Below, piece by piece: positions 48,024-59,354 of a DNA stretch of 64,000 bases. The translations under genes were made by a program, and so were the position numbers. The notes below the pieces were generated by a model, which worked only from the letters and a program-made list of their open reading frames with translations, had not been told where the DNA came from and searched no databases. The stretch's first letter is position 1; each line of letters starts with the position of its first letter. Origin of the DNA: Argentina anserina (Eukaryota > Streptophyta > Magnoliopsida > Rosales > Rosaceae); NCBI RefSeq assembly GCF_933775445.1, contig NC_065874.1, positions 22,576,501 to 22,640,500 of the forward strand. The letters run 5' to 3'.

Positions 48024-49773
48024 ACTACCCCACACTTGTCTTTTGCTAGTCCCTTAGCAAAATAAAACTAAATGATACACTATTGCCCCTAAATGATTGT
48101 CTCAGAATCTTAAAACACATAGTTTTCAAGTTTAAGCATTTGAATGTAAACACATAAATTCCAAGTTTCATAAACATGCTTCATAGTATGAATAAGTCAG
48201 ATACGAGACAATAAACATTTAACATGTTTAGTCAATTCAATCCTCCTCACAAGGCATACTCTCTTCTTTTCACTCAGATTCATGGTTATCATTCACACAT
48301 AAGTATATGCAAGAGAAAGGATATTAAGGCATCAAATAACTTGCATATTTCAACAAATGAAAGCACTTTGTGAATAACATAGGAAAACCTCATTTAACAA
48401 CTAAGTGCACAAATGGACCAAAACCATATGCTCAACTCTTGTGATCATCTCCACAAACCAAGATTTGCTCATTTTAAGAATCATTAGGATCATTAGATAA
48501 GGTAAATGTTTAGGTGTAGCTAAAGGCATGGAATATCAAGGAATCACAAAGGTAATCCTATAGACTTAGCAGAGTAAACATCATCCTTATGACACCACAC
48601 ACCATCAGGGGCCGAATATAACAAGTTGAGCACAATCATCATTCTAACCACAAAGTGAACATGGACAAAGGTCAAGTAAAAATTTTTAGACCTTCAATTA
48701 CAACTCAACTCCAAATCACAAATGAAAGACAACATAACATTTTTTTTTCTTTTCTTGCCGAGTTCATCATTATCTTTTTTTCTTTCTTTTTCTTGTTTTT
48801 TTTTTTCGGCAATGCTTGCTTAAAAGCTTGTTGATTTTTTTTTTCAAATGTTTTCCACCCCACACTTATTTCATGTATCATCACAACATCATCTCAATAA
48901 GAATTCTGCCAAATCTATAGGACAAGGTAGAGGTAACTATACTAAGCATGGTGATAACATAGGTGATGAAGAAAAGGCTCAATGTAGGCTCAAATGTGGT
49001 TCAACTAAGGGGTCCCAAACAGGGCACATATAGGGATACATGGTTGTTTGGCTAAAGTGGTGGTATTCCTAGAAATGATCCATAAATCATTTTCAAAATC
49101 AGAGCATTTTATGACTTAAATGTTTCAACAATCACAAAAGTGAGTTCTAGTAAATTCTAGAGTCCATTAAAAGCTATGACACATAGTTATTGAATATGCA
49201 AAGAATAATGAGGTTCATGAATAATCAGGAAATTTCAAATTACATCTCATGAAAAAAAAAAGTACATATAAGCTCAAAAACTCACAGGTTGTTATGGACT
49301 TTAAACTAACCAAAACATGTATGTCATAATCAATCAATCCAAATCTCACATGTTCATACCAAATCCACATCATCAATGAAACTTACAATTCAATTCGTAT
49401 GAAATGCAAAACCATCATCTATGTATTTTAGAGACATAATCATCCTAGACTTTAGGGGCATCCTAAGACTCAATAAAGCAATATTTTTTTTTTTTTGGAT
49501 TTTTTTTATCATGACACAAACAATCAATGAACTTGCAACCCTACCCCACACTTAGAAAATTACATTGTCCTCAATGTAAGCTCAATAGTAAGAATGTAAT
49601 TCACAAGCATAGAATAAGATCACATATCAACACATATACAATTCAACCATAAGAGTGAAGGGATTAGAAAATTCAAACTCCCGTAGACGACTCCTCCACA
49701 GATATGGTTGAAATGAGTTGCCTCCCATGCAGCGCTTGAGTTTTATAGTCTCTCAGCCTAGACTCTCTCATGT
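48024..49773 (-). other. Non-coding 3' region of the Athila-type element
   Basis: 1.75 kb between the integrase stop and the 3' LTR. Athila relatives often carry an env-like gene here; no open frame above about 60 codons supports one in this copy. It holds T-rich and CTTTTT-type low-complexity runs near 48740-48845 and ends in the polypurine tract next to 48024. Confidence 0.7.
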
Positions 49774-52700
49774 TCATTCTCCGTTAGGCGCATCTCTCAC
49801 AATTGTCTCCTCATACGTGTGCTCCTCAAATGGCTCATAGTAGGGCTTAAGTCGATGCCCATTCACCTTGAATGTCTTCCCTGTTGTATCACTTTTAATC
49901 TCAACTGCACCATGAGCAAACACGTTAGTAACAACAAATGGGCCAACCCAACGCGAACGAAGTTTCCCTGGAAATAACATAAGTCTCGAATGGAATAACA
50001 GAACTTTCTGGCCCACTTGGAACTTCTTTCCTCTAATCATTTTGTCATGGTAAGCACTGGTTTTCTCCTTGTAAATCCACGAAGCATCGTAAGCCTCATT
50101 CCTAATCTCCTCAAGCTCATTAAGCTGCAACTTTCGATGTAGACCTGCTTCATCCAAGTTCATGTTGAACTTCTTCACCGCCCACCATGCTCTGTGCTCT
50201 AACTCCACTGGAAGGTGACATGCCTTCCCATACACCAATCTGAATGGTGACATCCCAATAGGTGTCTTGTACGCGGTCCTGTAGGCCCATAATGCATCAT
50301 CCAACCGATCACTCCAATCCTTCCTTGTTGGACCTACAGTTTTCTCCAGAATTCTCTTGATTTCTCTGTTAGACACTTCTGCCATGCCACTTATCTGAGG
50401 ATGATATGGTGTCGAAACTTTGTGGGTTACTCCATACTTCTTGAGCAATGCCTCAATTGTTCGGTTGCAGAAATGAGAACCTCCATCACTTATCAAAACA
50501 CGTGGTACTCCAAACCTGCAAAATATGTTAGTTCTCAAGAAACCTGCAACCACTTTTGAATCATTAAACTTGGTAGACTTTGCCTCCACCCACTTTGACA
50601 CATAATCAACAGCCAATAAGATATACACGAATCCTCTAGATGAAGGAAATGGACCCATGAAATCTATACCCCACACATCAAAAATTTCGACAGTAATAAT
50701 AGGAGTAAGGGGCATTTGATCTCTTGGACCAATCTTACCTGTCCGTTGACACCTATCACAAGAAACACAAAACATGTATGCATCTTTAAAAATAGTAGGC
50801 CAATAAAATCCACATTCAAACACCTTCAAAGCTGTTCTACGAGGCCCAAAATGACCTCCACATGCCTCATTATGACAAAAGTTAAGAATTGACCTATGCT
50901 CATTTTCTGGGACACATCTCCTAATGACTTGATCACTACATTGTTTCCATAAATACGGTTCATCCCACATATAATGTCTAGCCATTTTCTTCAATTTAGC
51001 CTTATTAGCATGCGAAAGTGTACTAGGAAAAGTCTTAGTAACTAAATAATTGACAATGTCTGCATCCCAAGGCACACTTACCTCCATCCCAAAGAGTTGC
51101 TCATCTGGGAAAGTCTCACGTAGTGGCTCTCTTTCCTCATCTCGCACGATCCTACTCAAATGATCAGCCACCACATTCTCACTTCCCTTCTTATCTCGAA
51201 TCTCAAGGTCAAATTCTTGAATCAACAGTATCCACCGGATCAACCTGGGCTTAGCATTTTTTTTAGTCATCAAATATCTTAATGCGGCATGGTCAGAATA
51301 CACAATAACTTTAGAATGCAAAAGATATGATTGAAATTTTTCTAAAGCAAAGATTACAGCCAGAAGCTCCTTTTCAGTAGTCGAATAATTTATCTGGGCC
51401 TCATTAAGAGTCCTAGACGCATAGTAAATTACTGTAGGCTTCTTTTCTCTTCTTTGTCCCAACACTGCCCCAATTGCATAGTCTGAAGCATCGCACATCA
51501 ATTCGAAGGGCAGGTTCCAATCCGGAGGACAAATGATGGGTGCACTAGTCAACAACTCTTTAAATTTCACAAACGCTTTCTCACATGCATCATCCCATAT
51601 GAACGACACCTCCTTTTGCAATAGGGTACACATAGGTCTCGCCACCATGGAAAAATCCTTGATGAATCTCCTATAAAATCCTGCATGACCAAGGAAAGAA
51701 CGAACCTCTCTCACAGTTGTGGGAGAGGGTAAGTGATGCACAATATCAACCTTAGCCTTGTCTACCTCAATACCCTTAGCAGATATAATATGTCCCAAAA
51801 CTATCCCTTGATTCACCATGAAATGACATTTTTCCCAATTAAGAACAAGGTTAGTTTCTACACACCTTCTCAAGATTAACTCTAAGTTCTCTAAACATGC
51901 ATCAAAGTTTTTTCCATAAACACTAAAATCATCCATAAAGACCTCAATGATATTTTCGATAAAGTCAGAGAAAATAGCAAGCATACATCGTTGAAATGTA
52001 CCTGGTGCGTTGCACAAACCAAAAGGCATGCGTCGATAGGCAAAAGTGCCAAATGGACATGTAAATGTCGTCTTCTCTTGATCCTCCGGATGAATGCATA
52101 TCTGGTTGTACCCACTGTACCCATCTAGAAAACAATAGAACTCGTGTCCAGCTAATCTCTCCAACATCTGGTCCATGAACGGCAAAGGCATGTGATCCTT
52201 GCGTGTTGTAGCATTCAACTTCCTATAATCAATGCACATCCTATGACCGGTCACCAACCTCTGGGGTACCAACTCATTCGCCTCATTTTTCACAACAGTC
52301 ACCCCACTCTTCTTAGGCACAATTTGCACTGGTGAAATCCACCGACTGTCCGAGATAGGATAGATCACTCCACAATCAAGCAGCTTGATCACCTCATCTT
52401 TCACGATTTTCATCATTGGTGGGTGCAATCTCCTCTGAGCATCACGTGTAGGCTTGGCGCCATCCTCCAAAAGTATCCTATGAACACAAGTTGTAGGGCT
52501 GATCCCCTTGATATCCGCCAAAGTCCATCCAATAGCGATCTTGTTCCTCTTAAGCACGTCAATCAATCTAGCTTCTTGCTGCTTACTCAGTGTTGATGAC
52601 ACAATAACTGGTAGAGTATCATTCTTTCCAAGGTACACATACTTCAAATGATCTGGAAGCTCCTTCAAATCTAACTTTGGGGCTTGTACCACAGATGGTA

Positions 52701-52863
52701 ACAATTTATTAGTGGAAATGGGAATTGACAAGAAAGAGGGATACCTTTTGTATGGTTGAGCTTCAAGTTCATTCACTATTTCAAAAATTTTGGGCTCAAA
52801 GTTAGCCCACTCCTCTCTTGGGACACGGTCCCCATGCTTGTCAAATCCGGCCCCTTGCTCCAT
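49774..52863 (-). CDS. Athila-type pol: reverse transcriptase, RNase H, integrase
   Basis: An uninterrupted 1029-codon frame. The RT occupies about residues 150-330, with FMDQMLE and the FMDD catalytic box near 308-312. RNase H spans about 430-560 ([14 protein letters not shown], then SDHAALRYL and ADHLSR). The integrase zinc site (H-x5-H ... C-x2-C, near 670-715) is followed by catalytic D (GIDFMG, ~737), D (ISDGG, ~791) and E ([11 protein letters not shown], ~826), spaced 35 residues between the last two. No chromodomain is seen. It would copy the element RNA to DNA and insert it. The AUG at 52863 is four codons after the gag-protease stop in the same frame, so pol is probably made by readthrough. 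Confidence 0.95.
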   Translation of the reverse strand: MEQGAGFDKHGDRVPREEWANFEPKIFEIVNELEAQPYKRYPSFLSIPISTNKLLPSVVQAPKLDLKELPDHLKYVYLGKNDTLPVIVSSTLSKQQEARLIDVLKRNKIAIGWTLADIKGISPTTCVHRILLEDGAKPTRDAQRRLHPPMMKIVKDEVIKLLDCGVIYPISDSRWISPVQIVPKKSGVTVVKNEANELVPQRLVTGHRMCIDYRKLNATTRKDHMPLPFMDQMLERLAGHEFYCFLDGYSGYNQICIHPEDQEKTTFTCPFGTFAYRRMPFGLCNAPGTFQRCMLAIFSDFIENIIEVFMDDFSVYGKNFDACLENLELILRRCVETNLVLNWEKCHFMVNQGIVLGHIISAKGIEVDKAKVDIVHHLPSPTTVREVRSFLGHAGFYRRFIKDFSMVARPMCTLLQKEVSFIWDDACEKAFVKFKELLTSAPIICPPDWNLPFELMCDASDYAIGAVLGQRREKKPTVIYYASRTLNEAQINYSTTEKELLAVIFALEKFQSYLLHSKVIVYSDHAALRYLMTKKNAKPRLIRWILLIQEFDLEIRDKKGSENVVADHLSRIVRDEEREPLRETFPDEQLFGMEVSVPWDADIVNYLVTKTFPSTLSHANKAKLKKMARHYMWDEPYLWKQCSDQVIRRCVPENEHRSILNFCHNEACGGHFGPRRTALKVFECGFYWPTIFKDAYMFCVSCDRCQRTGKIGPRDQMPLTPIITVEIFDVWGIDFMGPFPSSRGFVYILLAVDYVSKWVEAKSTKFNDSKVVAGFLRTNIFCRFGVPRVLISDGGSHFCNRTIEALLKKYGVTHKVSTPYHPQISGMAEVSNREIKRILEKTVGPTRKDWSDRLDDALWAYRTAYKTPIGMSPFRLVYGKACHLPVELEHRAWWAVKKFNMNLDEAGLHRKLQLNELEEIRNEAYDASWIYKEKTSAYHDKMIRGKKFQVGQKVLLFHSRLMLFPGKLRSRWVGPFVVTNVFAHGAVEIKSDTTGKTFKVNGHRLKPYYEPFEEHTYEETIVRDAPNGE

Positions 52864-52866
52864 AGC

Positions 52867-52875
52867 TAATTGCTA
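52867..52875 (-). promoter_or_regulatory. UAG-CAA-UUA readthrough context between gag-pro and pol
   Basis: On the element's sense strand the gag-protease frame ends TAG followed directly by CAA TTA, after which the same frame continues GCT ATG into pol. This is an exact fit to the UAG-CAR-YYA leaky stop context known from tobamovirus replicase and from the SIRE1 retroelement. The frame is open across the stop on both sides. Confidence 0.75.
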
Positions 52876-55398
52876 TGCTTCCAACGTCTCTGACATAACC
52901 TGTGCAATAGAATCATCCACAGAATAACACGAGTCAATGTCAGAAACTGGGTACTTCATTACCTCAAAAATGTTGAAGCTGATAACATTTCCATTAAACT
53001 CCATCGTCAAACTCCCATTTGCAACATCGATGCATGTCCTTGCAGTTCTCATGAACGGTCTCCCCAAAAGTAGTGGAGTTGTCTCTAATGGTGATACCTC
53101 CATGTCTAGCACATAGAAATCTGCAGGAAAAATCAAGTGACTGACCTGCACAAGGACATCCTCAACATACCCCTTAGGGTACTTGTTAGATCGATCTGCT
53201 AATTGGATAATCACATTATCATTCTTCAAAGGTCCTAATCCTAGTGATTGATAAACATTATATGGCATGACATTTATCGAAGCACCTAGATCAAGCATAA
53301 CATTATCAAATAATGTGTTACCAATTTTACATGGGACAGAGAAACTTCCCGGATCCTTCATCTTAGGGGGTAGCTTCCTTTGTATGACAGCTGAAACTGT
53401 CTCATTCATCTTCACTACCTTTTCTTCCCTAATTTGTCTTCTTGAAGTGCAAAGCTCCTTAAGAAATTTCGCATATTTAGGGATCTGCTTGATACACTCT
53501 AACAATGGAAGGTTAACTTGCACCTTCCTAAAGACCTCTAACACCTCCTCATCAGATTTATCCTTCTTGCTCTTTGCAAACCTAGAAGGGAAAGGTACAT
53601 ACGAAATAGGATTAGTTTTAACTAATTCATTTGAGTTAGCATTTGTACCTTTGTGTGCTTCATGGATCGGCACACTCTCCTTCTTGGAGGTAGATGGATC
53701 TTTCTCCAAGACATTCATCATAGTCATCTCGTCACCCTCCTCAAGAACATGGGTTGTTTGGGCCTTCCTAGAAATACTAGGCCGCTCCTTTAGCTCGAGT
53801 CCACTCCTTGTCATGATAGCTTGGGCTTGCTCATTCTTTGGGTTAGGTATGACCCCACTTGGCAACTTTCCTTGCTCAGAAAAACGGCCCATGAAGTCTA
53901 CTACCTGACCCATATGCGTTTTTAGCTCCGCAATGTCTTTGCTATTCGCTTGTTGACCCACCACCAAAGTTTGAGTCACGGTATTCAATTGACTTTGTCC
54001 AGCAACTAAAGATTTCAACATCTCATCATAATTAGGAGTACTGGCCACGTTGGGAGGTGGAACATTGAGTAGTGGAGCTTGTGGTCTAAACAAACCAGCC
54101 GGACGAGGCCCAAATTGCATAGCATTCTGATGTGGCCTTAGTACATTCTCATTATTGGACCACCGAAAGTTTGGATGATCACGTAGGCCAGGGTTGTATG
54201 TATTCGAAAATGGATTGTACCTTTGACCTCCTTGATAACCAAGGGCATTGACTTCCTCATACCCTCCACTAGAAGCAACTTGAGGACACTGATCAGTAGG
54301 GTGCCCATCCGTACAGATTCCACAAACTTGAGCTCCACTAATCTTCATGAAATGATTCATCATCTTGGACAACTTATCAACCTTGTCCTCTAGAGCAGAG
54401 CTTGAACTCGAGTTAGTCTCATGTACTTGCCGTGTAGAACTAGCAGATGTTCCAAATTGTTGGTTGTTCATAGCTCTCTTCTCCAAAAGATCTTTTGCTA
54501 CTACATTGCTCTTGTCCAAAAACGATCCACCAGCAGCTGAATCAAGGAACTCTCTTTCCATTTGTAGCAATCCTTCATAGAAATATTGAAGCAACATACC
54601 TTCTCTAATCCCATGGGCTGGGCATGATGCTACAAGAGATTTGAACCTCTCATAGTAATTGTAGAATGACTCATCTGGTCCTTGCTTGATTCCTGTTATC
54701 TGCTTCCTGATGTGTGTCACCCTTGATGAGGGAAAATACTTCGACAAAAACTCATTGACCATTGTTGTCCATGAAGTAATCCTACCAGCAGGTACCTCAA
54801 ACAACCACTTTTGAGCACGATCCTCCAATGAATAAGGAAACGCTCTCATCTTTACAATCTGAATGTCTGCTCCTCTAGGGCACATAGTCTCACAGTTGAA
54901 CTGGAACAGAGTGAGATGTTGATTGGGGTCATCTCCTGAGAGTCCATGGAACTTAGGCAAATGATGCAGGAACCCACTCTTCAACTCAAAATCACTCGTC
55001 TTGCCCTCCTCTGGAACAGGGTACGCTATGTTAGAGGATGATGTCCCCCCAACTGCTCCTTCTACTTGGCCATTTTGCTCTCTGATCGATGCCATTTCTG
55101 GTTTTGGAACTAAGTTTTCCTTTGTTCGGCTTTGAACTGTGGGCACTGGATCAAGTAAATCGAAATTCAATTGGCCCAAAGGACATGGACTTGTCAACAA
55201 TTCTAACTCTGGATCCTCAAAGAACAATGGATTGAGCCTACCACAGCTTGATGAACCTGGAAATGGCGAAATGAACCCAAAGTCTCTTTCTTCTTGAAAT
55301 GAATCTGACTCAATGGAAATGTTATCAAACTGATCTTGAGGCTGAATTCTTTTCAAGCGTGCACTAAACTCTTCGGACCAACCACTAATCTTGGACAT
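52873..55398 (-). CDS. Athila-type gag-protease
   Basis: An uninterrupted 841-codon frame from the ATG at 55398. Residues about 150-290 are the retrotransposon Gag domain (AQKWLFEVPAG, FLSKYFPSSR, ESFYNYYERFKSLVASCP). Near 358 is a nucleocapsid knuckle, CGICTDGHPTDQC. Residues 670-790 are the protease, with active-site DLGA (~700), INVMP and GYVEDVLV; Athila proteases typically have D-L-G-A. The N-terminal ~140 residues are acidic and unrecognised. It would form the virus-like particle and process the polyprotein. It ends at the UAG discussed separately; the length of gag-pro plus pol fits the clade. Confidence 0.94.
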   Translation of the reverse strand: MSKISGWSEEFSARLKRIQPQDQFDNISIESDSFQEERDFGFISPFPGSSSCGRLNPLFFEDPELELLTSPCPLGQLNFDLLDPVPTVQSRTKENLVPKPEMASIREQNGQVEGAVGGTSSSNIAYPVPEEGKTSDFELKSGFLHHLPKFHGLSGDDPNQHLTLFQFNCETMCPRGADIQIVKMRAFPYSLEDRAQKWLFEVPAGRITSWTTMVNEFLSKYFPSSRVTHIRKQITGIKQGPDESFYNYYERFKSLVASCPAHGIREGMLLQYFYEGLLQMEREFLDSAAGGSFLDKSNVVAKDLLEKRAMNNQQFGTSASSTRQVHETNSSSSSALEDKVDKLSKMMNHFMKISGAQVCGICTDGHPTDQCPQVASSGGYEEVNALGYQGGQRYNPFSNTYNPGLRDHPNFRWSNNENVLRPHQNAMQFGPRPAGLFRPQAPLLNVPPPNVASTPNYDEMLKSLVAGQSQLNTVTQTLVVGQQANSKDIAELKTHMGQVVDFMGRFSEQGKLPSGVIPNPKNEQAQAIMTRSGLELKERPSISRKAQTTHVLEEGDEMTMMNVLEKDPSTSKKESVPIHEAHKGTNANSNELVKTNPISYVPFPSRFAKSKKDKSDEEVLEVFRKVQVNLPLLECIKQIPKYAKFLKELCTSRRQIREEKVVKMNETVSAVIQRKLPPKMKDPGSFSVPCKIGNTLFDNVMLDLGASINVMPYNVYQSLGLGPLKNDNVIIQLADRSNKYPKGYVEDVLVQVSHLIFPADFYVLDMEVSPLETTPLLLGRPFMRTARTCIDVANGSLTMEFNGNVISFNIFEVMKYPVSDIDSCYSVDDSIAQVMSETLEA

Positions 55399-56610
55399 TC
55401 ATGAGCCTGAAAAGAACAATTATTAGTAACTTTACAAAGTATGAAATACAAGTATAAGTAAATACAAACTTTTTTTCACTTTCATTTTCTTTTCTTTGTT
55501 TGTTACTGATTGATTGTTTTTTTTTTGTTACAAAATCTACAAGTGTAAAGTATTACTAAGTCTAATTGATTTTATTCACACACAATCCTAATATTTAAGG
55601 TACGTGGAGCAGAGGAGCTAACTGTGCAATGGACTGAAATAGTCCCAGGTAAGGGTCTTGCTTTATCCGATATACCTTAAAAGTTACAATATCATTTTCT
55701 TTTGAAACTATATACATCTATTTATACAAAGTTATTTTCTAAGTTATAAAGTGAGGTGGACGTGCGGCCTAAGTACGTCGTCTAGACACAAATTCATTCC
55801 TTTGTTTCAGAAGGCTGGATAGCTAGAATCAGAGATAGTCACAAGGCAGGACTCATTTGTTGGACACCACGGGGGCCACATCCTTGAAAGGATGCTTTCC
55901 CAATCGACTCCATCACCGAGATGTATGTCAGTCTATGGGCCTCTGAGATCCAATTTTGTAAACCTTGAACCAGGGTAATGAAAATAGCATGCCCCTTACT
56001 CAGCTTGGAATAAATTTGTGTGTTAGACTGCTCGCAAAGTGTTAATAAAAGCCGCCCTCAACCCCAAGTGACCTTAGCAAGGTACAAATGGAGGGTTAAG
56101 GCTAATATTAACAAAATGGACTTTACCTATTCCGTTCACTTTATAACTTACAATAAACTAAGCATAAATAAACATTTAGTTTCCTTAAAAATTATCTAAG
56201 TGTAACAAGTATCCTATATGCATACTACAACAAAATTAAAACATTTATCACAAATTTTTTTTTTTAAGTTTAATTTTTACTGTGCGTATTTTACTGTTAC
56301 CTAGTACTGTTCACATACATTTATTTTTTATTTTTTTTAATTTACTATTTACTGTACACAAAATTTATTTTTACAAAGATAAATTTTTTTTTACTTTTTA
56401 TTTTTACAATTTATAAGTATTTTTACAATTTTACACTTACAAAAAAAAATAAAAAAAAAATTTACAGAGATTTACTTTTTTTTTAGATGTAAAAAAAACT
56501 TGTAATTATTTTTACTGAATGTTACTATTCACCGTACTATTCACATGAATTTATTTTCACAAATATACAATATAATACAAAATTAACACTTCAAAGAATT
56601 GAGATTTTCT
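55399..56610 (-). other. 5' leader of the Athila-type element
   Basis: About 1.2 kb of untranslated sequence between the primer-binding site and the gag start, with long T- and A-rich low-complexity tracts (56250-56520). No gene. Confidence 0.7.
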
Positions 56611-56615
56611 CAATT

Positions 56616-56635
56616 CCCCGGCAACGGCGCCAAAA
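56616..56635 (-). other. Primer-binding site of the Athila-type element
   Basis: Minus strand TTTTGGCGCCGTTGCCGGGG immediately inside the 5' LTR. Such TGGCGCCGTTGCC sites are typical for Athila and are attributed to a tRNA-Asp primer. Confidence 0.85.
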
Positions 56636-57696
56636 TGATAGAGCGTTTTGTTAAAACGTCTATAATAAACCCTGTAAAACATCATCGTTAGTATAGAATA
56701 AGCAGGGATCGTTCTTTCCGGGGAATTGAAGGGAACTCTAAACTTTTAGTGTTAACAAATAATGGGGGGTTTGAGATTGATTATTAACTACTAAAATAAA
56801 ACCTAAATTATTATTTACATGATCGACTTCTCTTTAACAAACTTAAACCAAATTTACCATTACACCACATAATTACAAGTTCGAACCTATCATGCATTCT
56901 AATTCAACCAATTACATACTTTTTAGACACCAATACAATTAGAGCCTTAGGGGATCATCTAATCATGCAAGATTTCAATTAACATTTAGATTGACTTAGG
57001 GCCTAATCTAAATTTGCATGCAATCAAATTCAATAACACTTAGAGTATAAATCAAATTCAATTACATTTAAGCACCAAATCTTTGTTGGAGACATGTTTC
57101 ATGTATGGCGTCACCCACCATGGTTTTACATGCAAATTTCCAGAATTTTTACCACTTTTAATCAACACAAACCGAACCTACTTAGGGCATGATTCGATTT
57201 GTGTCAATATGGTTGATGAATCTAGCACTCAAACACAATCTTAGGGACTACATCCAAGCACTAAATTCATATGCACATATCTGAAAATTATCTAAAAGTA
57301 TGAGAAAGATGATTGGAACACAACAATAGAAATACAAACTCATTAATTATAGGAAACCATTAATTTGGTAAAGAACCAAAAATCCAATACAACAATCTGA
57401 AAATTTCGATTCTTAATACAAAACAATAATCCCACACAAACATCATACTACAATCTTCATAGACAAAGTATTGTAAAAAATCAAAAACGAACAAACCCGT
57501 GGGGAAGAGTTGCGAAAATCACACGTTGTAGGAACCTTGGAGGTGTGTCTTCAATGGTGATTTCGGTGGAGATGGAATTTGTATATGGGGAGAATGGCTT
57601 GCTGTTTTGGTAAAGGATGTTTGAGGTAGTATTTTGGTAGAGGTTTGGCTCTTGAATGCAAATGAGAAGTGATGATATTTGAGAGGTGAAACCATG

Positions 57697-57704
57697 TATA
57701 TATA
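57697..57704 (-). promoter_or_regulatory. TATA box of the Athila 5' LTR
   Basis: CTCTATATATACATGG on the minus strand; matching TATATATA in the other LTR at 47536-47543. Confidence 0.6.
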
Positions 57705-57758
57705 GAGGAAAGATGGAGGGTTTAAAATTGCTTCTTTCTTCCTATAATAATGTCATGC

Positions 57759-57860
57759 TTTAATCCCTAAAACATGGAAAGTTGTATTCCCTAAAACATG
57801 GCATGCTTTAATCCCTAAAACATGCCATGTTTTATTCCCTAAAACATGCCATGTTTTATG
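57759..57860 (-). repeat. U3 tandem repeat with palindromic AAAACATG core
   Basis: Four units containing TCCCTAAAACATG, two of them ending as the palindrome AAAACATGCCATGTTTT. They sit 55-155 bp upstream of the TATA box, as enhancer repeats do in other LTRs. Confidence 0.75.
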
Positions 57861-58189
57861 CCTTTAATGATCATCTTCTATTTAATTGTTGCATGACTTG
57901 GCTCCATCTTTTTTTTTTAATTATCTCTTCAATCCAATCTGAAAATAAGAAAATAAAATCATAAGTAAGAGATAATTAGTTTCAAAACCTAACAAGGATT
58001 CCTAGTCAAACTAGGACTCTAGACCAATTATGCGTTTTTAACTCATGTAAGCACAAAAATACATCCAATACCGCCCAAGACTCTTACTACGACTCAATGA
58101 CTCAATAGTACAATAATAAGGGCTAAGCAAAGTACAAATTGAGGTAAAAACATGTTAAGAACGTCGCACAAAATGCTTCTATCACAGAG

Positions 58190-58785
58190 GTACGGTCAAT
58201 TGGACAATTTAGTACCTAATGTTTCAAAGAGGACACCTTGGTACATGAAGTTAGACTTTATGAGACACTTTAGTACTTATGTTGATTTCTTTGTTAAATA
58301 TAGAAGGTAAAATTGATATTTATATATTATTTATCAAAATAAAAATACAAATAGAATTTTATGGGTTCAAGGCTAATTTCTATCACCTTGGTATTAATTA
58401 TTTTTGTATCATTTGCTAGAAAATAAATATGAATTAATTTTAAGCTTTAATTGAAAGTGAAAAATTAAATTTTTGTTTAGAAAATCTAGATTTTTTTTTT
58501 ATACTCATGAGAATGTTTTTGGTTAATTAAATATAGCCTCAAAAATATTAACTTAAACGCAGAAAACCATTAATATTTGAGAATAATGAACACACAAAAC
58601 TCATGTGTTTTATTATATTTTTATAAATATATACTTAAATGTCTATTTTACCCTTCTATTATTCAACAAAAGTACCAAAGTGTCATATAAAACCTAACTT
58701 CAGGTATCAAACTGTCATATTTGAAACATTAGGTACCAAAGTGTCCAATTGGTTATACCACAAGTACCATAAAAGAAATTTACCC
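58190..58785. mobile_element. Right part of the long-TIR MITE split by the Athila element
   Basis: Arms contain TGGACAATTTAGTACCTAATGTTTC on one side and its complement in the other (GAAACATTAGGTACC, GTGTCCAATTGG). With the left piece at 46449-46474, the MITE measured about 620 bp before the split. It belongs to the same broad type as 37287-37974 by its repeated GGTACC words. Target duplication for the MITE is not clear. Confidence 0.75.
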
Positions 58786-58952
58786 ACATTTAATTAAGAG
58801 TCTAATTGATTTGATGTTGTGCGAAGTGCAGCAATTAGTGTTTTTGTGCAGGGGTGGATCCTTATAGGGGCAGGAGGGGCCATGGACCCTGGTAAGTCAA
58901 ACTGTCTCCCTTAATTATTGTATAATTGCACCTAATTATGATATAATTGTTA

Positions 58953-59354
58953 CAGTTTCTATCCAGAGTGAAGCTTCACTCTGAAATTACAGAGTGAAGT
59001 TTCAATTTTGGCACACTTTTCGGTCAATTATTTTTATCTTAAGTGATTCAATATTTAGATATGTTATTCAAGATCATCTCTACAAAATTTCATCTAATTT
59101 GACAATGGTTTGAGCTTTTAAAATTTAGATTTACATGAACGGTTCATGTTGAACAGTTTTAATTCATTCATTGATTTAATCTAATTTCAATACCTTAACG
59201 ATGTCCAAATTGGATGAAATTTTGCAGAGATGATCTTGAATAACATACCTAAATATTGAATTACTTACGGTGAAAAGATTTGACCGAAAGTTGTATCAAA
59301 ATTGGAACTTCATTTTTTAATTTCAGAGTGAAGGTTCACTCTAGATAGAGACTG
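58953..59354. mobile_element. Foldback MITE, 402 bp
   Basis: Left CAGTTTCTATCCAGAGTGAA and right ending TTCACTCTAGATAGAGACTG are inverted repeats; the complementarity extends through about 150 bp (TTTCGGTCAA, TATGTTATTCAAGATCATCTC and CAAAATTTCATC occur in both arms). The target duplication is uncertain. It lies about 700 bp before the RbcX start codon. Confidence 0.75.

Larger units (their letters stand above)
46475..58184 (-). mobile_element. Athila-type Ty3/gypsy retrotransposon, young, 11.7 kb
   Basis: Complete-looking element on the minus strand. LTRs 46475-48023 (3') and 56636-58184 (5') are both 1549 bp and differ at six positions by eye, about 99.6 percent identical. Both start TGATAGA and end CTATCA. 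The target duplication is CAGAG (46470-46474 and 58185-58189). A primer-binding site for the TGGCGCCGTTGCC type adjoins the 5' LTR and a purine-rich tract AAGTGTGGGGTAG adjoins the 3' LTR. It encodes gag-protease (52873-55398) and RT-RNase H-integrase (49774-52863), separated by one in-frame UAG. No envelope-like frame is seen in the 1.75 kb after integrase. Clade assignment comes from the D-L-G-A protease, long gag and integrase sequence. Confidence 0.95.
56636..58184 (-). repeat. 5' LTR of the Athila-type element
   Basis: Carries a TATATATA box at 57697-57704 (minus strand) and, upstream of it in the U3 region (57759-57860), four copies of TCCCTAAAACATG at about 25 bp period. Confidence 0.95.

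Noticed and set aside
53267..53908. 213-codon plus-strand frame
   Set aside because: Lies antisense to the intact gag-protease frame; a shadow.
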